Part shown: piece after piece, positions 17,525 to 25,893 of the stretch
Position numbering within the stretch: position 1 is the first letter of the stretch
How the letters are laid out: every line of letters begins with the position of its first letter
Assembly (NCBI RefSeq): GCF_000373905.1
Contig: NZ_KB892705.1
Coordinates: 62,001 to 126,000 of the forward strand
DNA length: 64,000 nucleotides
Source of the DNA: Mycobacterium sp. 155
GTDB lineage: Bacteria; Actinomycetota; Actinomycetes; Mycobacteriales; Mycobacteriaceae
Direction: 5' to 3'
The notes under the pieces: model-generated
What the model saw: the letters and a program-made list of their open reading frames with translations, nothing else
Databases searched by the model: none
Told to the model about the DNA's origin: nothing
Program-made: the position numbers and the translations under genes

Positions 17525-18445
17525 ATGACCACGTCTGCGAAGCCGCCTGTGGTGCCTATTCCCTACACTGCGGTCGTTCCGGCTGCAGGCCTGGGCACGC
17601 GGTTTCTTCCCGCCACCAAGACGGTGCCGAAAGAACTGCTGCCCGTGGTCGACACGCCCGGCATCGAACTGGTCGCCGCAGAGGCCGCAGAAGCCGGCGC
17701 CGAACGGCTCATCATCGTCACCTCTGAAGGCAAGGACGGTGTCGTCGCGCATTTCGTCGAGGACCTCGTGCTCGAGGGCACGTTGGCGGCGCGCGGCAAG
17801 GTGAAGATGCTCGAGAAGGTGCGCCGCGCGCCTGCTCTGATCAAGGTGGAGTCGGTTGTGCAGGCCGAGCCGCTCGGGTTGGGCCACGCCGTGAGTTGTG
17901 TCGAGGCGAGCCTGCATCCTGACGAGGACGCCATCGCCGTGCTGCTGCCCGACGACCTGGTGTTGCCGACCGGCGTGCTGGAGACGATGTCGCGGGTACG
18001 GTCCAAGCGCGGTGGTTCGGTGTTGTGCGCGATCGAGGTGCCCGGTGACGAGATCAGCGCCTACGGCGTGTTCGACGTGGAGCCCGTTCCCGACTCCACC
18101 AACCCGAACGTGCTGCGGGTCAAGGGCATGGTCGAGAAGCCCAAGTCCGAGGACGCCCCTTCGCACTACGCGGCTGCCGGCCGCTACGTTCTGGATCGGG
18201 CAATCTTCGATGCACTGCGCCGGGTTCCGCGCGGGGTGGGCGGCGAGATTCAGCTCACCGACGCGATCTCGTTGCTGATCGACGAAGGCCATCCGGTGCA
18301 TGTGGTGGTGCACCGCGGTGCTCGACACGACCTGGGAAATCCCGGCGGCTACTTGATGGCTGCGGTTGACTTTGCGTTGGAACGTGACGACTACGGCCCT
18401 GAGTTGCGGCGGTGGTTGGTTGAACGATTGGGCCTGGCAGAGTAG
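17525..18445 (+). CDS. galU: UTP-glucose-1-phosphate uridylyltransferase
   Basis: A 306-residue nucleotidyltransferase with the GalU signature AAGLGTRFLPATKTVPKELL near residues 19-38, followed by VVDTPGIE, VLLPDDLVL (metal-binding Asp) and GMVEKPK. It makes UDP-glucose from UTP and glucose-1-phosphate for trehalose, glycogen and cell-wall glycans. A TAGGGT hexamer seven bases before the ATG could serve as a -10 for a leaderless transcript. It is divergent from the cyclo-ligase gene and heads the galU-moeA-rimJ run. Confidence 0.95.
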   Translation: MTTSAKPPVVPIPYTAVVPAAGLGTRFLPATKTVPKELLPVVDTPGIELVAAEAAEAGAERLIIVTSEGKDGVVAHFVEDLVLEGTLAARGKVKMLEKVRRAPALIKVESVVQAEPLGLGHAVSCVEASLHPDEDAIAVLLPDDLVLPTGVLETMSRVRSKRGGSVLCAIEVPGDEISAYGVFDVEPVPDSTNPNVLRVKGMVEKPKSEDAPSHYAAAGRYVLDRAIFDALRRVPRGVGGEIQLTDAISLLIDEGHPVHVVVHRGARHDLGNPGGYLMAAVDFALERDDYGPELRRWLVERLGLAE

Positions 18446-18490
18446 TAGAGCCGCGCGTCGGGCCCGGTAAACGGGATAGGAAGGCGTGTT

Positions 18491-19750
18491 GTGCGTTCGG
18501 TGGAGGAGCAGCAGGCCAGGGTGGCGGCCGCCGCGGTGGCGCCTCGGCCGGTACGGGTGGCCATAGCCGAAGCTCAAGGCCTGATGTGCGCTGAAGAGGT
18601 TGTGACCGAACGTCCGATGCCGGGGTTCGACCAGGCCGCAATCGACGGATATGCCGTGCGCAGCGTCGACGTGCTCGGCGTGGGCGACGAGGGCGATCCG
18701 GACGAGCGCGGCGGTGGTGAGATCAGTCTGCCCGTGATGGGGTCGATCGAGGCGGGCGCGCGTACGCCGAGCCGATTGCAGCCGCGGCAGGCGGCCAGGG
18801 TGCAGACCGGCGCGCCGATGCCGACGCTGGCCGATGCCGTCTTGCCGCTGCGGTGGACCGATGGCGGCCAGAACCGCGTGCGCGTGCTGCGTGGTGTGCG
18901 GTCTGGCGCATACGTGCGGCGCACGGGCGACGACGTGCAGCCCGGCGACGTCGCGGTGCGGGCCGGCACCATCATCGGGCCCGCTCAGGTCGGCCTGCTC
19001 GCCGCGGTGGGGCGCGACCGCGTACTGGTGCATCCGCGACCGCGGCTTTCGGTGATGTGCGTGGGTGGTGAGCTCGTCGACGTCTCCCGCACCCCGGGCA
19101 CGGGGCAGGTCTACGACGTCAACTCCTATGCGCTGGCAGCAGCTGGGCGCGACGCCGGCGCCGAGGTCAACCGCGTCGGCATCATCAGCACCGATCCCGG
19201 CGAGCTGCGGGAAACCGTTGAGGGGCAGGTCAATCGGAACGAGATCGTGGTGATTGCCGGCGCGGTGGGTGGAGCCGCGGCCGAGAGCGTCCGTACTGTG
19301 CTCGCCGAACTGGGTGAGATGGAGGTGGCCCGCATCGCCATGCACCCGGGCTCGGTTCAGGGCTTCGGACAGTTGGGACGCGACCGCGTGCCGGTCTTCC
19401 TGTTGCCCGCCAATCCGGTGAGCGCACTGGTGGTATTCGAGGTGATGGTGCGTCCTCTGATCCGGTTGTCGCTGGGTAAACGTCAGCCGATGCGGCGCAT
19501 CGTGCAGGCCCGGACATTGTCACCGATCAGTTCGGTGGCCGGTCGCACCGGATATCTGCGCGGCCAGTTGATGCGCGACCAGGACAGCGGTGAGTATCTG
19601 GTACAGGCCCTCGGTGGGACTCCTGGCGCGTCCACCCACCTGTTGGCCACGCTGGCCGAGGCCAACTGTCTGGTCGTCGTACCCAGTGAAGCCGAACAGA
19701 TCCGCACCGGCGAGACTGTCGACGTGGCGTTCCTGGCTCAGCGCGGCTGA
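18491..19750 (+). CDS. moeA1: Gephyrin-like molybdopterin molybdenumtransferase MoeA1/Glp
   Basis: A 419-residue MoeA/gephyrin-family protein. It has the N-terminal MoeA domains (VVTERPMPGFDQAAIDGYAVRS, the family signature) and the MPT-binding domain around residues 185-330, where a typical GGT-type loop reads VIAGAVGGAAAESV. The C-terminal beta domain contains LPANPVSALVVFEVMV. MoeA inserts molybdenum into MPT-AMP. In corynebacteria the Glp member of this family binds FtsZ and a membrane receptor (GlpR), so a cell-division role is possible. The GTG at 18491 follows AGGAAGG by nine bases. The stop overlaps the rimJ start (TGATG). Confidence 0.9.
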   Translation: MRSVEEQQARVAAAAVAPRPVRVAIAEAQGLMCAEEVVTERPMPGFDQAAIDGYAVRSVDVLGVGDEGDPDERGGGEISLPVMGSIEAGARTPSRLQPRQAARVQTGAPMPTLADAVLPLRWTDGGQNRVRVLRGVRSGAYVRRTGDDVQPGDVAVRAGTIIGPAQVGLLAAVGRDRVLVHPRPRLSVMCVGGELVDVSRTPGTGQVYDVNSYALAAAGRDAGAEVNRVGIISTDPGELRETVEGQVNRNEIVVIAGAVGGAAAESVRTVLAELGEMEVARIAMHPGSVQGFGQLGRDRVPVFLLPANPVSALVVFEVMVRPLIRLSLGKRQPMRRIVQARTLSPISSVAGRTGYLRGQLMRDQDSGEYLVQALGGTPGASTHLLATLAEANCLVVVPSEAEQIRTGETVDVAFLAQRG

Positions 19751-20403
19751 TGACCTTGTTCCGTTCGGGTGGGGTCCACCCCGGCTGGCCCGACCCTCTT
19801 GGACCGCTGCGGGTGCCGGCGGGCGTGGTGAAGTTACGTCCCGTGCGGTTGCGCGACGCGGCGGTGTGGAGCCGGATCAGGCTGGCCGACCGTGAGCACT
19901 TGGAACCATGGGAGCCTGTCTCGGGTTCGGATTGGACTGTGCGGCACGCGGTTTCGTCGTGGCCGACAGTATGCTCGGGGCTGCGGGCAGAGGCCAGAAA
20001 GGGTCGCATGCTGCCCTACGTGATCGAGCTCGACGGGCAGTTTGCCGGCCAGCTCACCATCGGCAACGTCACGCATGGGGCGCTGCGATCGGCGTGGATC
20101 GGGTACTGGGTGGACAGCGCGAAAACCGGGGGTGGCGTCGGCACGGCGGCGCTTGCCCTCGGCCTGGACCACTGTTTCGCCGGGGTGCGGTTACACCGGG
20201 TGGAGGCGACCGTACGGCCCGAGAACGCGATCAGTCGGGCGGTGCTGGCGCGGGTCGGTTTCCGCGAAGAGGGGCTGCTGAAGCGCTACCTGGAGGTCGA
20301 CGGCGCCTGGCGGGACCATTTGCTGGTCGCGATCACGGTCGATGAGATGACCGAATCGGCCGCGCAAGCGCTGGTGCGAGCCGGTCGGGCCAGCAGGGTC
20401 TGA
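19750..20403 (+). CDS. rimJ: RimJ/RimL-type GNAT N-acetyltransferase
   Basis: A 217-residue GNAT acetyltransferase. The acetyl-CoA-binding loop lies at about residues 128-145 (KTGGGVGTAALALGLDHCF), and the VEATVRPENAISRAVLARVGFREEGLLKRY block is typical of the RimJ/RimL branch, which acetylates N-termini of ribosomal proteins. It is coupled to moeA1 by a 1-bp overlap. A hairpin follows the stop. The true substrate in mycobacteria is not established. Confidence 0.9.
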   Translation: MTLFRSGGVHPGWPDPLGPLRVPAGVVKLRPVRLRDAAVWSRIRLADREHLEPWEPVSGSDWTVRHAVSSWPTVCSGLRAEARKGRMLPYVIELDGQFAGQLTIGNVTHGALRSAWIGYWVDSAKTGGGVGTAALALGLDHCFAGVRLHRVEATVRPENAISRAVLARVGFREEGLLKRYLEVDGAWRDHLLVAITVDEMTESAAQALVRAGRASRV

Positions 20404-20435
20404 TTTGTGTCGGACGCTGCCATTTCGTTCATATT

Positions 20436-20478
20436 GCGCCCAGGGTCGTGGATTCGCTGGATCCACAGCCCTGGACGC
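20436..20478 (+). terminator. Candidate hairpin terminator after rimJ
   Basis: An inverted repeat (GCG-CCAGGG-GTGGAT paired with ATCCAC-CCCTGG-CGC, two small mismatched positions, 7-base loop) begins 33 bp after the rimJ stop. No T-run follows. It marks the likely end of the galU-moeA1-rimJ transcript. Confidence 0.6.
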
Positions 20479-20540
20479 AATCTCAACGGCTGGCGAGCAC
20501 ACTCTGTTACCAATGTGACATTTGAGGCTGTTGGTGCTTG

Positions 20541-20559
20541 TCTCAGGTGAATTACAGGT
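20541..20559 (+). promoter_or_regulatory. Candidate MprA box upstream of the Rv0996-like gene
   Basis: TCTCAGGT-gaa-TTACAGGT: the first 8-mer is identical to the first half of the mprA box, the second matches at six of eight positions, and the 3-bp spacer is the same. It overlaps a short inverted repeat (AATTACA / TGTAATT, 20550-20567) and lies about 77 bp before the start codon. Confidence 0.5.
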
Positions 20560-20635
20560 GTGTAATTGACCTCGGCGCGCCGCCCATGGATGCGCTGGTC
20601 ACAGACCTAGCCTGAAGGGGAAAGGAGCAGGCTAC

Positions 20636-21712
20636 ATGCCAAGCATCCCCCAGTCTCTGCTATGGATTTCCCTCGTAGTGCTCTGGCTCTTCGTGCTGGT
20701 TCCGATGTTGATCAGCAAGCGTGACGCGGTTCGTCGCACCAGCGACGTCGCACTCGCCACGCGCGTGCTCAACGGCGGCCGCAACGCGCAGAGGCTACGA
20801 CGCGGTCCGGCCGCAGGTCACCACAGCGATCCCCACTGGCAACGGTCCGGCGATCACCTCGACGAAGAACTCGACGACCGATTCGAAGAAGAATCCGAGC
20901 CGAAGCGATCGGTGGTGGTTGCTGCCGCGGTGGCCGAGACCGCCGAGCCCGACTACCTCGACGTCGACATCGTCGAAGAGGATTCCGGTGCGCTTCCGGT
21001 CGGCACCCTTCAGGTTGAGGAGCCGGCGACCGACCAGTTCGAGCGCATCGAGGTCGAGCCGGAGATCAGCGAGGCCGCCGAGGTCGAAACCGACCAACTG
21101 CCAACGGATATCGACGAGCCTGAGGACGAGGCTGACGAGCCGGATTCCGTTGCCGAGGACCAGGCCGACGGCATCACCGATGAGTATGAATATGTGGCCG
21201 ACTCGTCCGGGCTGGAATCTGAGCCTGAGGACGACGATGAGGAAGATGCCGAAGCGGTGCCGGTGGCCGCATTGCCAAGCGACTCCCGGACGCGACGTTT
21301 CGAATCCAAGACCGCGGCGGCAGTGAGCGCTCGCAAGTACAAGTTCCGCAAGCGGGTGCTCGCGGTGTTTGCGGTGTTGATGGTGTTCTCGGCGGCTGCG
21401 GCGTTCCTGCTGACACCGTCGGCTTGGTGGCTGCTGGGCGTCGTGGCCACCCTGACCGTGCTGTACCTGGGCTATCTGCGCCGGCAGACCCGTATCGAGG
21501 AACAGCTGCGCCGCCGACGGGCCCAGCGCATGATGCGGTCGCGGCTGGGCGTGGAGAACACCGACGACCACAAGCTCGACGTGGTCCCATCCCGGTTACG
21601 CCAACCCGGCTCGGTGGTTCTCGACATCGACGACGAAGACCCGATTTTCGAGCATCTGGACTACGTGCCGTTCACCGGCGAATACGATCTGCCGCGCGCG
21701 GCCGGGCAGTAA
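20636..21712 (+). CDS. Membrane protein with acidic central region (Rv0996-like; possible GlpR)
   Basis: A 358-residue protein, matching the length of Rv0996. An N-terminal transmembrane helix (residues 6-25, QSLLWISLVVLWLFVLVPML) is followed by a basic patch and a long Asp/Glu-rich region (about 80-215), then two close transmembrane helices (about 240-285) and a cytoplasmic C-terminal tail rich in Arg, then acidic, ending EYDLPRAAGQ. The ATG at 20636 follows GGAAAGGAGC. It lies in the galU-glp-rimJ neighbourhood; in Corynebacterium the membrane receptor GlpR anchors the gephyrin-like Glp at the septum, and this protein is a good candidate for that partner. This is an inference from context and topology. 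Confidence 0.8.
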   Translation: MPSIPQSLLWISLVVLWLFVLVPMLISKRDAVRRTSDVALATRVLNGGRNAQRLRRGPAAGHHSDPHWQRSGDHLDEELDDRFEEESEPKRSVVVAAAVAETAEPDYLDVDIVEEDSGALPVGTLQVEEPATDQFERIEVEPEISEAAEVETDQLPTDIDEPEDEADEPDSVAEDQADGITDEYEYVADSSGLESEPEDDDEEDAEAVPVAALPSDSRTRRFESKTAAAVSARKYKFRKRVLAVFAVLMVFSAAAAFLLTPSAWWLLGVVATLTVLYLGYLRRQTRIEEQLRRRRAQRMMRSRLGVENTDDHKLDVVPSRLRQPGSVVLDIDDEDPIFEHLDYVPFTGEYDLPRAAGQ

Positions 21713-21766
21713 CCAGCCAGTTTCGGTTCCCGGCCCACAGGCTGGTAGCCTTTCCTCTCGGTATCA

Positions 21767-21839
21767 GGGGCTATGGCGCAGTTGGTAGCGCGACTCGTTC
21801 GCATCGAGTAGGTCAGGGGTTCGATTCCCCTTAGCTCCA
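21767..21839 (+). tRNA. tRNA-Ala (anticodon CGC)
   Basis: A complete cloverleaf of 73 nt. The acceptor stem is GGGGCTA / TAGCTCC, the D arm is GCGC-AGTTGGTA-GCGC, and the anticodon stem ACTCG/CGAGT carries loop TTCGCAT (anticodon CGC, reading GCG Ala codons). The T arm is AGGGG-TTCGATT-CCCCT with discriminator A. CCA is not encoded. Its 3' half is the integration site of the island that follows. Confidence 0.95.
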
Positions 21840-21840
21840 C
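21795..21840 (+). repeat. Left attachment repeat (attL) within tRNA-Ala
   Basis: This 46-bp stretch, from the anticodon stem of the tRNA to one base past its 3' end, is repeated perfectly and in the same orientation at 49271-49316. The flanking bases differ on both sides, so the limits are exact. This is the pattern left by a tyrosine integrase recombining into a tRNA 3' end. Confidence 0.92.
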
Positions 21841-21862
21841 AACATTTCGGTGGGTCAGCGTA

Positions 21863-22114
21863 TTATTCCGCTGCTACGAGCGTTGGGCCGTCCGCAGTAG
21901 AGTTGATCGCCGCGTCGAGCCGGTCCGCAACGCCGTCGAGATCCTCGTCGAGCAGGTCGGCGTACACGTCCAACGTCATCGATGCTTTGGCGTGCCCGAG
22001 CATCCGTTGCACGGCTTTGACGTTTGCACCCACGCTGCCGGCCAGGCTGGCCGCGGTGTGCCGTAGATCGTGCGGCGTGATCGTCGGGAACTCCGGTGTG
22101 GTGACTTTGGCCAT
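21863..22114 (-). pseudogene. Tyrosine integrase, C-terminal fragment
   Basis: About 83 residues with the C-terminal catalytic boxes of phage-type tyrosine recombinases: HDLRHTAASLAGSVGANVKAV (His-x-x-Arg-His), LGHAKASMT and the nucleophile Tyr in LDVYADLLD. The N-terminal two thirds are missing; the frame begins abruptly at 22114, where an unrelated gene remnant on the other strand begins. It lies 24 bp from the tRNA attachment repeat, the normal place for an island integrase. Confidence 0.85.
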
Positions 22115-22589
22115 GTGGCGCTACCGCTCCTGCTCATCGCGGTAGCCGTCCTTGCGGTCGCGGCGGTGGTGATGGCCGGTATCGCGCCGGGGCCGCGGCG
22201 GGCGGCTGATGTGACGCGCACGGTGACCGCATCCTCGTCGCCGTCCACCGATGAGCAGATCGCGGCAGCGAAAAAAGGACGCCCGCGATGCCGCCACGCG
22301 GACCGACGGGCCGATGACCGATGTGGCCCAACGCCTTTGGGATACGCCCAAAGGATCGAGTGAAGAGCCCGCCGCCCTGGCCGCTTACCAGCGGGTCACC
22401 CTTGTCGAAATCGAGTACTTGACGAGCAGGACGCGGCCGGAGACAACGGAAGCGGTGCGGACCGCCGTGCACACCTACATTGCCGCGCTCCTGGCGAAAG
22501 TCGATGGCATCACGCGCGACGTACCGGTCAGCGACAAGGTGACAGCTACGAAAGCTGCTGGGGCACAACTCGATAAAGCCTGCAAGTAG
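22115..22589 (+). pseudogene. Small membrane-anchored protein remnant, truncated and frameshifted
   Basis: The frame starting at about 22115 encodes a transmembrane segment (ALPLLLIAVAVLAVAAVVMAG) and a polar stretch ending TDEQIAAAKK. A second frame from about 22275 continues ARDAATRTDGPMTDVAQRLW to KAAGAQLDKACK at 22589. Removing one A from the AAAAAA run at 22271-22276 joins the frames. The 5' end is missing, because the sequence changes abruptly at the integrase fragment. The layout resembles small mycobacterial membrane proteins often found near mobile elements; no function can be given. Confidence 0.55.
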
Positions 22590-22732
22590 GGGTGAGGAAT
22601 GCGCGTTGACGTGTCAGTGAGTCAGGCGAGAGCGGCGAATGCGTGGGCCAGCGCATCGTCGGCGCCCGCCGCTAGGGGCAATCCTGTGGTCGAGCCACGT
22701 CGCCGCAACCGCGGCATCCACTGCGCCTCCGG

Positions 22733-22963
22733 CTAACGCTGCCCCCCGGAGATCCTGGTCCGCCCCGTTCGGACCCCCACCGTGCCCGCCGTGGTGTGGA
22801 GATCGACCCACAGGAGCGCCGACAACTCCAAGCGGCGTAGACCCGTGGCGATGAAGATGGTGATCGGATCGATGAGATCGCACTCCACCGCGTAGGGGTT
22901 TCCGGCGATCTTGGCCAGGAGTTCGCGCAGGATATGAGATGCACTCCCGCTCAACGACGGCAA
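22733..22963 (-). pseudogene. Tyrosine integrase, central fragment with catalytic Arg box
   Basis: The frame contains LLAKIAGNPYAVECDLIDPITIFIATGLRRLELSALLW (quoted in parts: IATGLRRLELSALLWVDL is the diagnostic Arg-I box of tyrosine recombinases). It runs out at 22733 without the expected core. With the C-terminal piece at 21863-22114 in the same orientation, it appears to be the same gene split by about 620 bp of foreign, degenerate sequence (22115-22732). The N-terminal arm-binding domain is not recognisable upstream. Confidence 0.65.
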
Positions 22964-23011
22964 ACTCTGTCTAGGGCGCAGCTAACCTCGGAAGGTCTGC
23001 CATCTGTCTGT

Positions 23012-23057
23012 TCAACTGCTGTAGATGTGACGTGTCAACTGCTGTAGATGTGACGTG
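23012..23057. repeat. Two tandem copies of a 23-bp sequence upstream of the FAAL gene
   Basis: The 23-bp unit TCAACTGCTGTAGATGTGACGTG occurs twice back to back without mismatch (shown here by its ends: TCAACTGCTG...GTGACGTG). It lies about 200 bp before the first gene of the lipid cluster, in an otherwise gene-free stretch (22964-23259), so it could be a regulatory direct repeat. Confidence 0.8.
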
Positions 23058-23259
23058 CGCGTTAATCGCGGGTATCTTCGCGCCATAGGTGTGGTCGTTT
23101 GCGTGGTCCTCGCGCAACGACGACACAGAGCGCCTACGGCTACGCGTTTGGCAGCGGGATAGCGACGGGGCTGGACGAGCGGGAAGACAGGTACGCAAAT
23201 CGACCGCCAAGGCGCTCGATTCGAACAGCATGCCTTTAAAGAACTAGGGTGGTGGCGTT

Positions 23260-25029
23260 TTGTCCGTGATTGGGACCTCCTCTGCGGAGACCTCGATTCC
23301 GAGCTTGTTGCACGAGCGCGCGGTTCGCCAACCCGACGTGGCGGCGTTCACCTTCATTGATTACGAACTGGACCCCGCCGGCTACGTAGAGAGCCTGACG
23401 TGGTCGCAGGTCTACCAACGGGCCCGCGTGGTCGCCGAGGAGCTCACGCTCTGCGGATCGATCGGGGACCGGGCGGCGATATTGGCGCCACAGGGACTCG
23501 ACTACGTGATCGCGTTTCTGGGCGCGCTGCATGCCGGCTTCGTCGCCGTCCCGCTTTCCGTACCACAGATCGGGTCGCATGACGAGCGGGTGGCGGCCGT
23601 CCTTCGCGATTCCGCGGCGACGGTGATCCTCACGACATCTGCGGTTGCCGACGTCGTCCGAGGTTATACCGCCGCCGTCAGCCGCTCTGCGCCCAGCGTC
23701 GTCGAGGTCGACGCATTGAACGTCGATGCACTGGTCGAGTCGGCGCCGGCACGCACGGTGCGTTCCCGGCCGGCGTATCTGCAGTACACCTCGGGATCGA
23801 CCCGAACACCCGCTGGCGTGATGATCTCCCACCGCAACGTCGTTGCAAACCTCGAGCAGGTGATGACCGACTACTTCTCTGACAACGGCGGGGTGCCGCC
23901 GACGGACACCACGGTGGTTTCGTGGCTACCGTTCTTTCACGATATGGGCTTGATACACGGCGTTTGTGCGCCGATCCAAACCGGCTTACACGCGGTTCTG
24001 ATGAGCCCGATGGCCTTCCTGCAGCGGCCGGCGCGGTGGATTCAACAGCTGGCCATGAACACTCATTCGTTTTCGGCCGCGCCGAACTTTGCCTTCGAAT
24101 TGGCGGCACGCCGGACATCAGATGCCGATATGGCGGGCCTCGATCTGGCACACGTGGCGGGAATCATCAGCGGAAGTGAACGAATCCACGCGGCCACCAT
24201 CGCCCGGTTCAATGACCGGTTCGCACAATTCAACCTGCAGAAGACGACGGTGCGACCGTCCTACGGTCTCGCCGAGGCGACGGTGTACGTGGCGACAGCC
24301 GAGCGGGAGCGGGCAGGCAGTTCGGTCCGGTTCGAGTACGAGAAGCTCTCCGCGGGCCACGCCAAGCGGTGCGAGAACATCACGAGCGGCGGAACGGAGC
24401 TCGTGAGCTATGGCGCTCCACGCGCGTCGACACTGCGGATCGTGGACCCGGAGACTCTGCGGGAGAACCCCGCGGGCGCCATCGGTGAAGTCTGGGTGCA
24501 CGGGGAGAACGTCGCCATGGGGTACTGGCGGAACCCCCAGCAGACGGAGCGCTATTTCGCTGCCTCTGTGGTTAACCCGTCACCGGGCACCCCGGCCGGG
24601 GGCTGGCTGCGGACCGGAGACCTCGGCGTGATGTCGGATGGCGAGCTGTTCATCATCGGGCGCATCAAGGATCTGCTGATCGTCGATGGCCGCAACCACT
24701 ACCCCGACGACATCGAAGCGACGATCCAGGAGATTACCGGCGGCCGCGTCGCGGCCATCGCACTCCCCGATGACCGCACCGAGCACCTGGTTGCCGTCAT
24801 CGAAATCAAAGATCGGGGCGATTCGCGCGAAGACGCAATCGACCGACTACGCGGAGTCAAACGCCAGGTCACATCGGCGATCTCGCAGTCCCACAGCCTC
24901 CGGGTAGCTGACATCGTCCTGGTGCCACAAGGCGCGATCCCGATCACCACCAGCGGCAAGGTGCGCCGCTCGGCGTGTCTGGACCGCTACCGGCTCGACG
25001 ACTTCGCCCGCCTCGACAAAGCACTGTGA
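23260..25029 (+). CDS. Fatty acyl-AMP ligase (FadD26/FadD23-like FAAL)
   Basis: A 589-residue adenylating enzyme. It activates a long-chain fatty acid as acyl-AMP and loads it on a PKS acyl carrier domain instead of CoA. It has the adenylation P-loop [16 protein letters not shown] (about 172-187), the FAAL-type segment [59 protein letters not shown] and the C-terminal Lys in ITTSGKVRR. Sequence and length resemble FadD23 and FadD26 of M. tuberculosis. The start TTG at 23260 has AGGGTGG before it; a GTG at 23266 is possible. The stop overlaps tesA (GTGA). As first gene it should load the N-terminal ACP of the PKS two genes downstream. Confidence 0.93.
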   Translation: MSVIGTSSAETSIPSLLHERAVRQPDVAAFTFIDYELDPAGYVESLTWSQVYQRARVVAEELTLCGSIGDRAAILAPQGLDYVIAFLGALHAGFVAVPLSVPQIGSHDERVAAVLRDSAATVILTTSAVADVVRGYTAAVSRSAPSVVEVDALNVDALVESAPARTVRSRPAYLQYTSGSTRTPAGVMISHRNVVANLEQVMTDYFSDNGGVPPTDTTVVSWLPFFHDMGLIHGVCAPIQTGLHAVLMSPMAFLQRPARWIQQLAMNTHSFSAAPNFAFELAARRTSDADMAGLDLAHVAGIISGSERIHAATIARFNDRFAQFNLQKTTVRPSYGLAEATVYVATAERERAGSSVRFEYEKLSAGHAKRCENITSGGTELVSYGAPRASTLRIVDPETLRENPAGAIGEVWVHGENVAMGYWRNPQQTERYFAASVVNPSPGTPAGGWLRTGDLGVMSDGELFIIGRIKDLLIVDGRNHYPDDIEATIQEITGGRVAAIALPDDRTEHLVAVIEIKDRGDSREDAIDRLRGVKRQVTSAISQSHSLRVADIVLVPQGAIPITTSGKVRRSACLDRYRLDDFARLDKAL

Positions 25030-25808
25030 CGCCGAACATGCAGGATGCGAACGAACTGAGCACCGTGACCACCGAGACGAAGGTCGAACCGCGGCTCTAC
25101 ATCTTCCCCCACACTGGTGGTTCGCCAGATTTCTACGTGCCCTTCGCCAGGGCGTTCACCGGCACCAAGTGCGTGGCGGTCCAATATCCCGGAAAGCGCG
25201 CAGGCAAGGACTTGTCCCGGTACACCAGCATCCCCGAGCTGGCCGATCGCCTATGCGCGATGCTCAAGCCCGCCGAGGCCCCAGCGGGTCAGGTCGCGCT
25301 CTTCGGGCACAGCATGGGGGCCCTGCTGGCCTTCGAGGTTGCCCTCCGCTTCGAGCAGGCCGGCAATCCCATCGCAGCGTTGTTCGTGTCGGCCAGTGCC
25401 GCACCCGGAGTCACGCGCTATGGTGTCGACCTGCAGGGTTCCGACCTGGAGCTGCTGAACATGGTCAGCGAAGTCACTGGCGCCAACCCGGAATTCCTGA
25501 AGAACGACCAGTTCGCCGCCACCATGTTGCCCACTCTGCGCGGCCTGAAGGCCATCGCGTCGTATAACTGCCCGCCCGAGGTGAAGTTGTCGTCCCCCAT
25601 CTACGGGCTGATGGCCGACGACGACGAGTTGGCGACCACCGAACTGATGACCCCGTGGGCGCAGCGCACCACCTCGGACTTCGACTTGACCACCTTCCCT
25701 GGCGATCACTTCTACATCAATACGAATTTGCCTGGGCTCGCGCACTGGGTCGAAGAACGCGTGTTTGCGCCGGGTACCGCTGTCCGCGCAGCAAATCGGC
25801 GTGTATGA
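25026..25808 (+). CDS. tesA: Type II thioesterase (TesA-like)
   Basis: A 260-residue alpha/beta hydrolase of the type II thioesterase family. It shows the nucleophile elbow [17 protein letters not shown] (Ser near residue 96), the early [18 protein letters not shown] oxyanion region and the catalytic His in FPGDHFYI. In the DIM pathway TesA interacts with PpsE and releases the finished chain; in other systems it removes wrong acyl groups. The GTG at 25026 overlaps the FAAL stop. In M. tuberculosis tesA also sits next to the DIM FAAL. Confidence 0.92.
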   Translation: MTPNMQDANELSTVTTETKVEPRLYIFPHTGGSPDFYVPFARAFTGTKCVAVQYPGKRAGKDLSRYTSIPELADRLCAMLKPAEAPAGQVALFGHSMGALLAFEVALRFEQAGNPIAALFVSASAAPGVTRYGVDLQGSDLELLNMVSEVTGANPEFLKNDQFAATMLPTLRGLKAIASYNCPPEVKLSSPIYGLMADDDELATTELMTPWAQRTTSDFDLTTFPGDHFYINTNLPGLAHWVEERVFAPGTAVRAANRRV

Positions 25809-25809
25809 C

Positions 25810-25893
25810 ATGCGGATCGTTTCAGCGCTGCATGCCAGCGGACCGGTCGGTTACACCACCGGCAAGATCCGACGACTGGACACGGCCTCATGA
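25810..25893 (+). CDS. 27-residue ORF bridging tesA and the PKS gene
   Basis: An ATG one base after the tesA stop opens 27 codons that end in a TGA overlapping the PKS start (ATGA at 25890-25893). The peptide contains SGPVGYTTGKIRRLDTAS. The TTGKIRR part looks like the C-terminal lysine motif of an adenylating enzyme, so it may be the scar of a lost acyl ligase, or a leader that couples PKS translation to tesA. Too short to judge as a gene product. Confidence 0.3.
   Translation: MRIVSALHASGPVGYTTGKIRRLDTAS

Noticed and set aside
17285..19345. Leftward open frame of 686 codons across galU and moeA1
   Set aside because: It is antisense to two well-supported genes and has His/Arg-rich low-complexity composition typical of a shadow frame.
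22614..22883. Leftward frame reading ALAGGAVDAAVAATWLDH
   Set aside because: It overlaps the integrase fragment in another frame and breaks into different frames near its end; it may be old coding debris, but no family is recognisable.
23012..23057. CRISPR-like repeats
   Set aside because: The two 23-bp copies are directly adjacent with no spacer, and no cas gene is present in the window.
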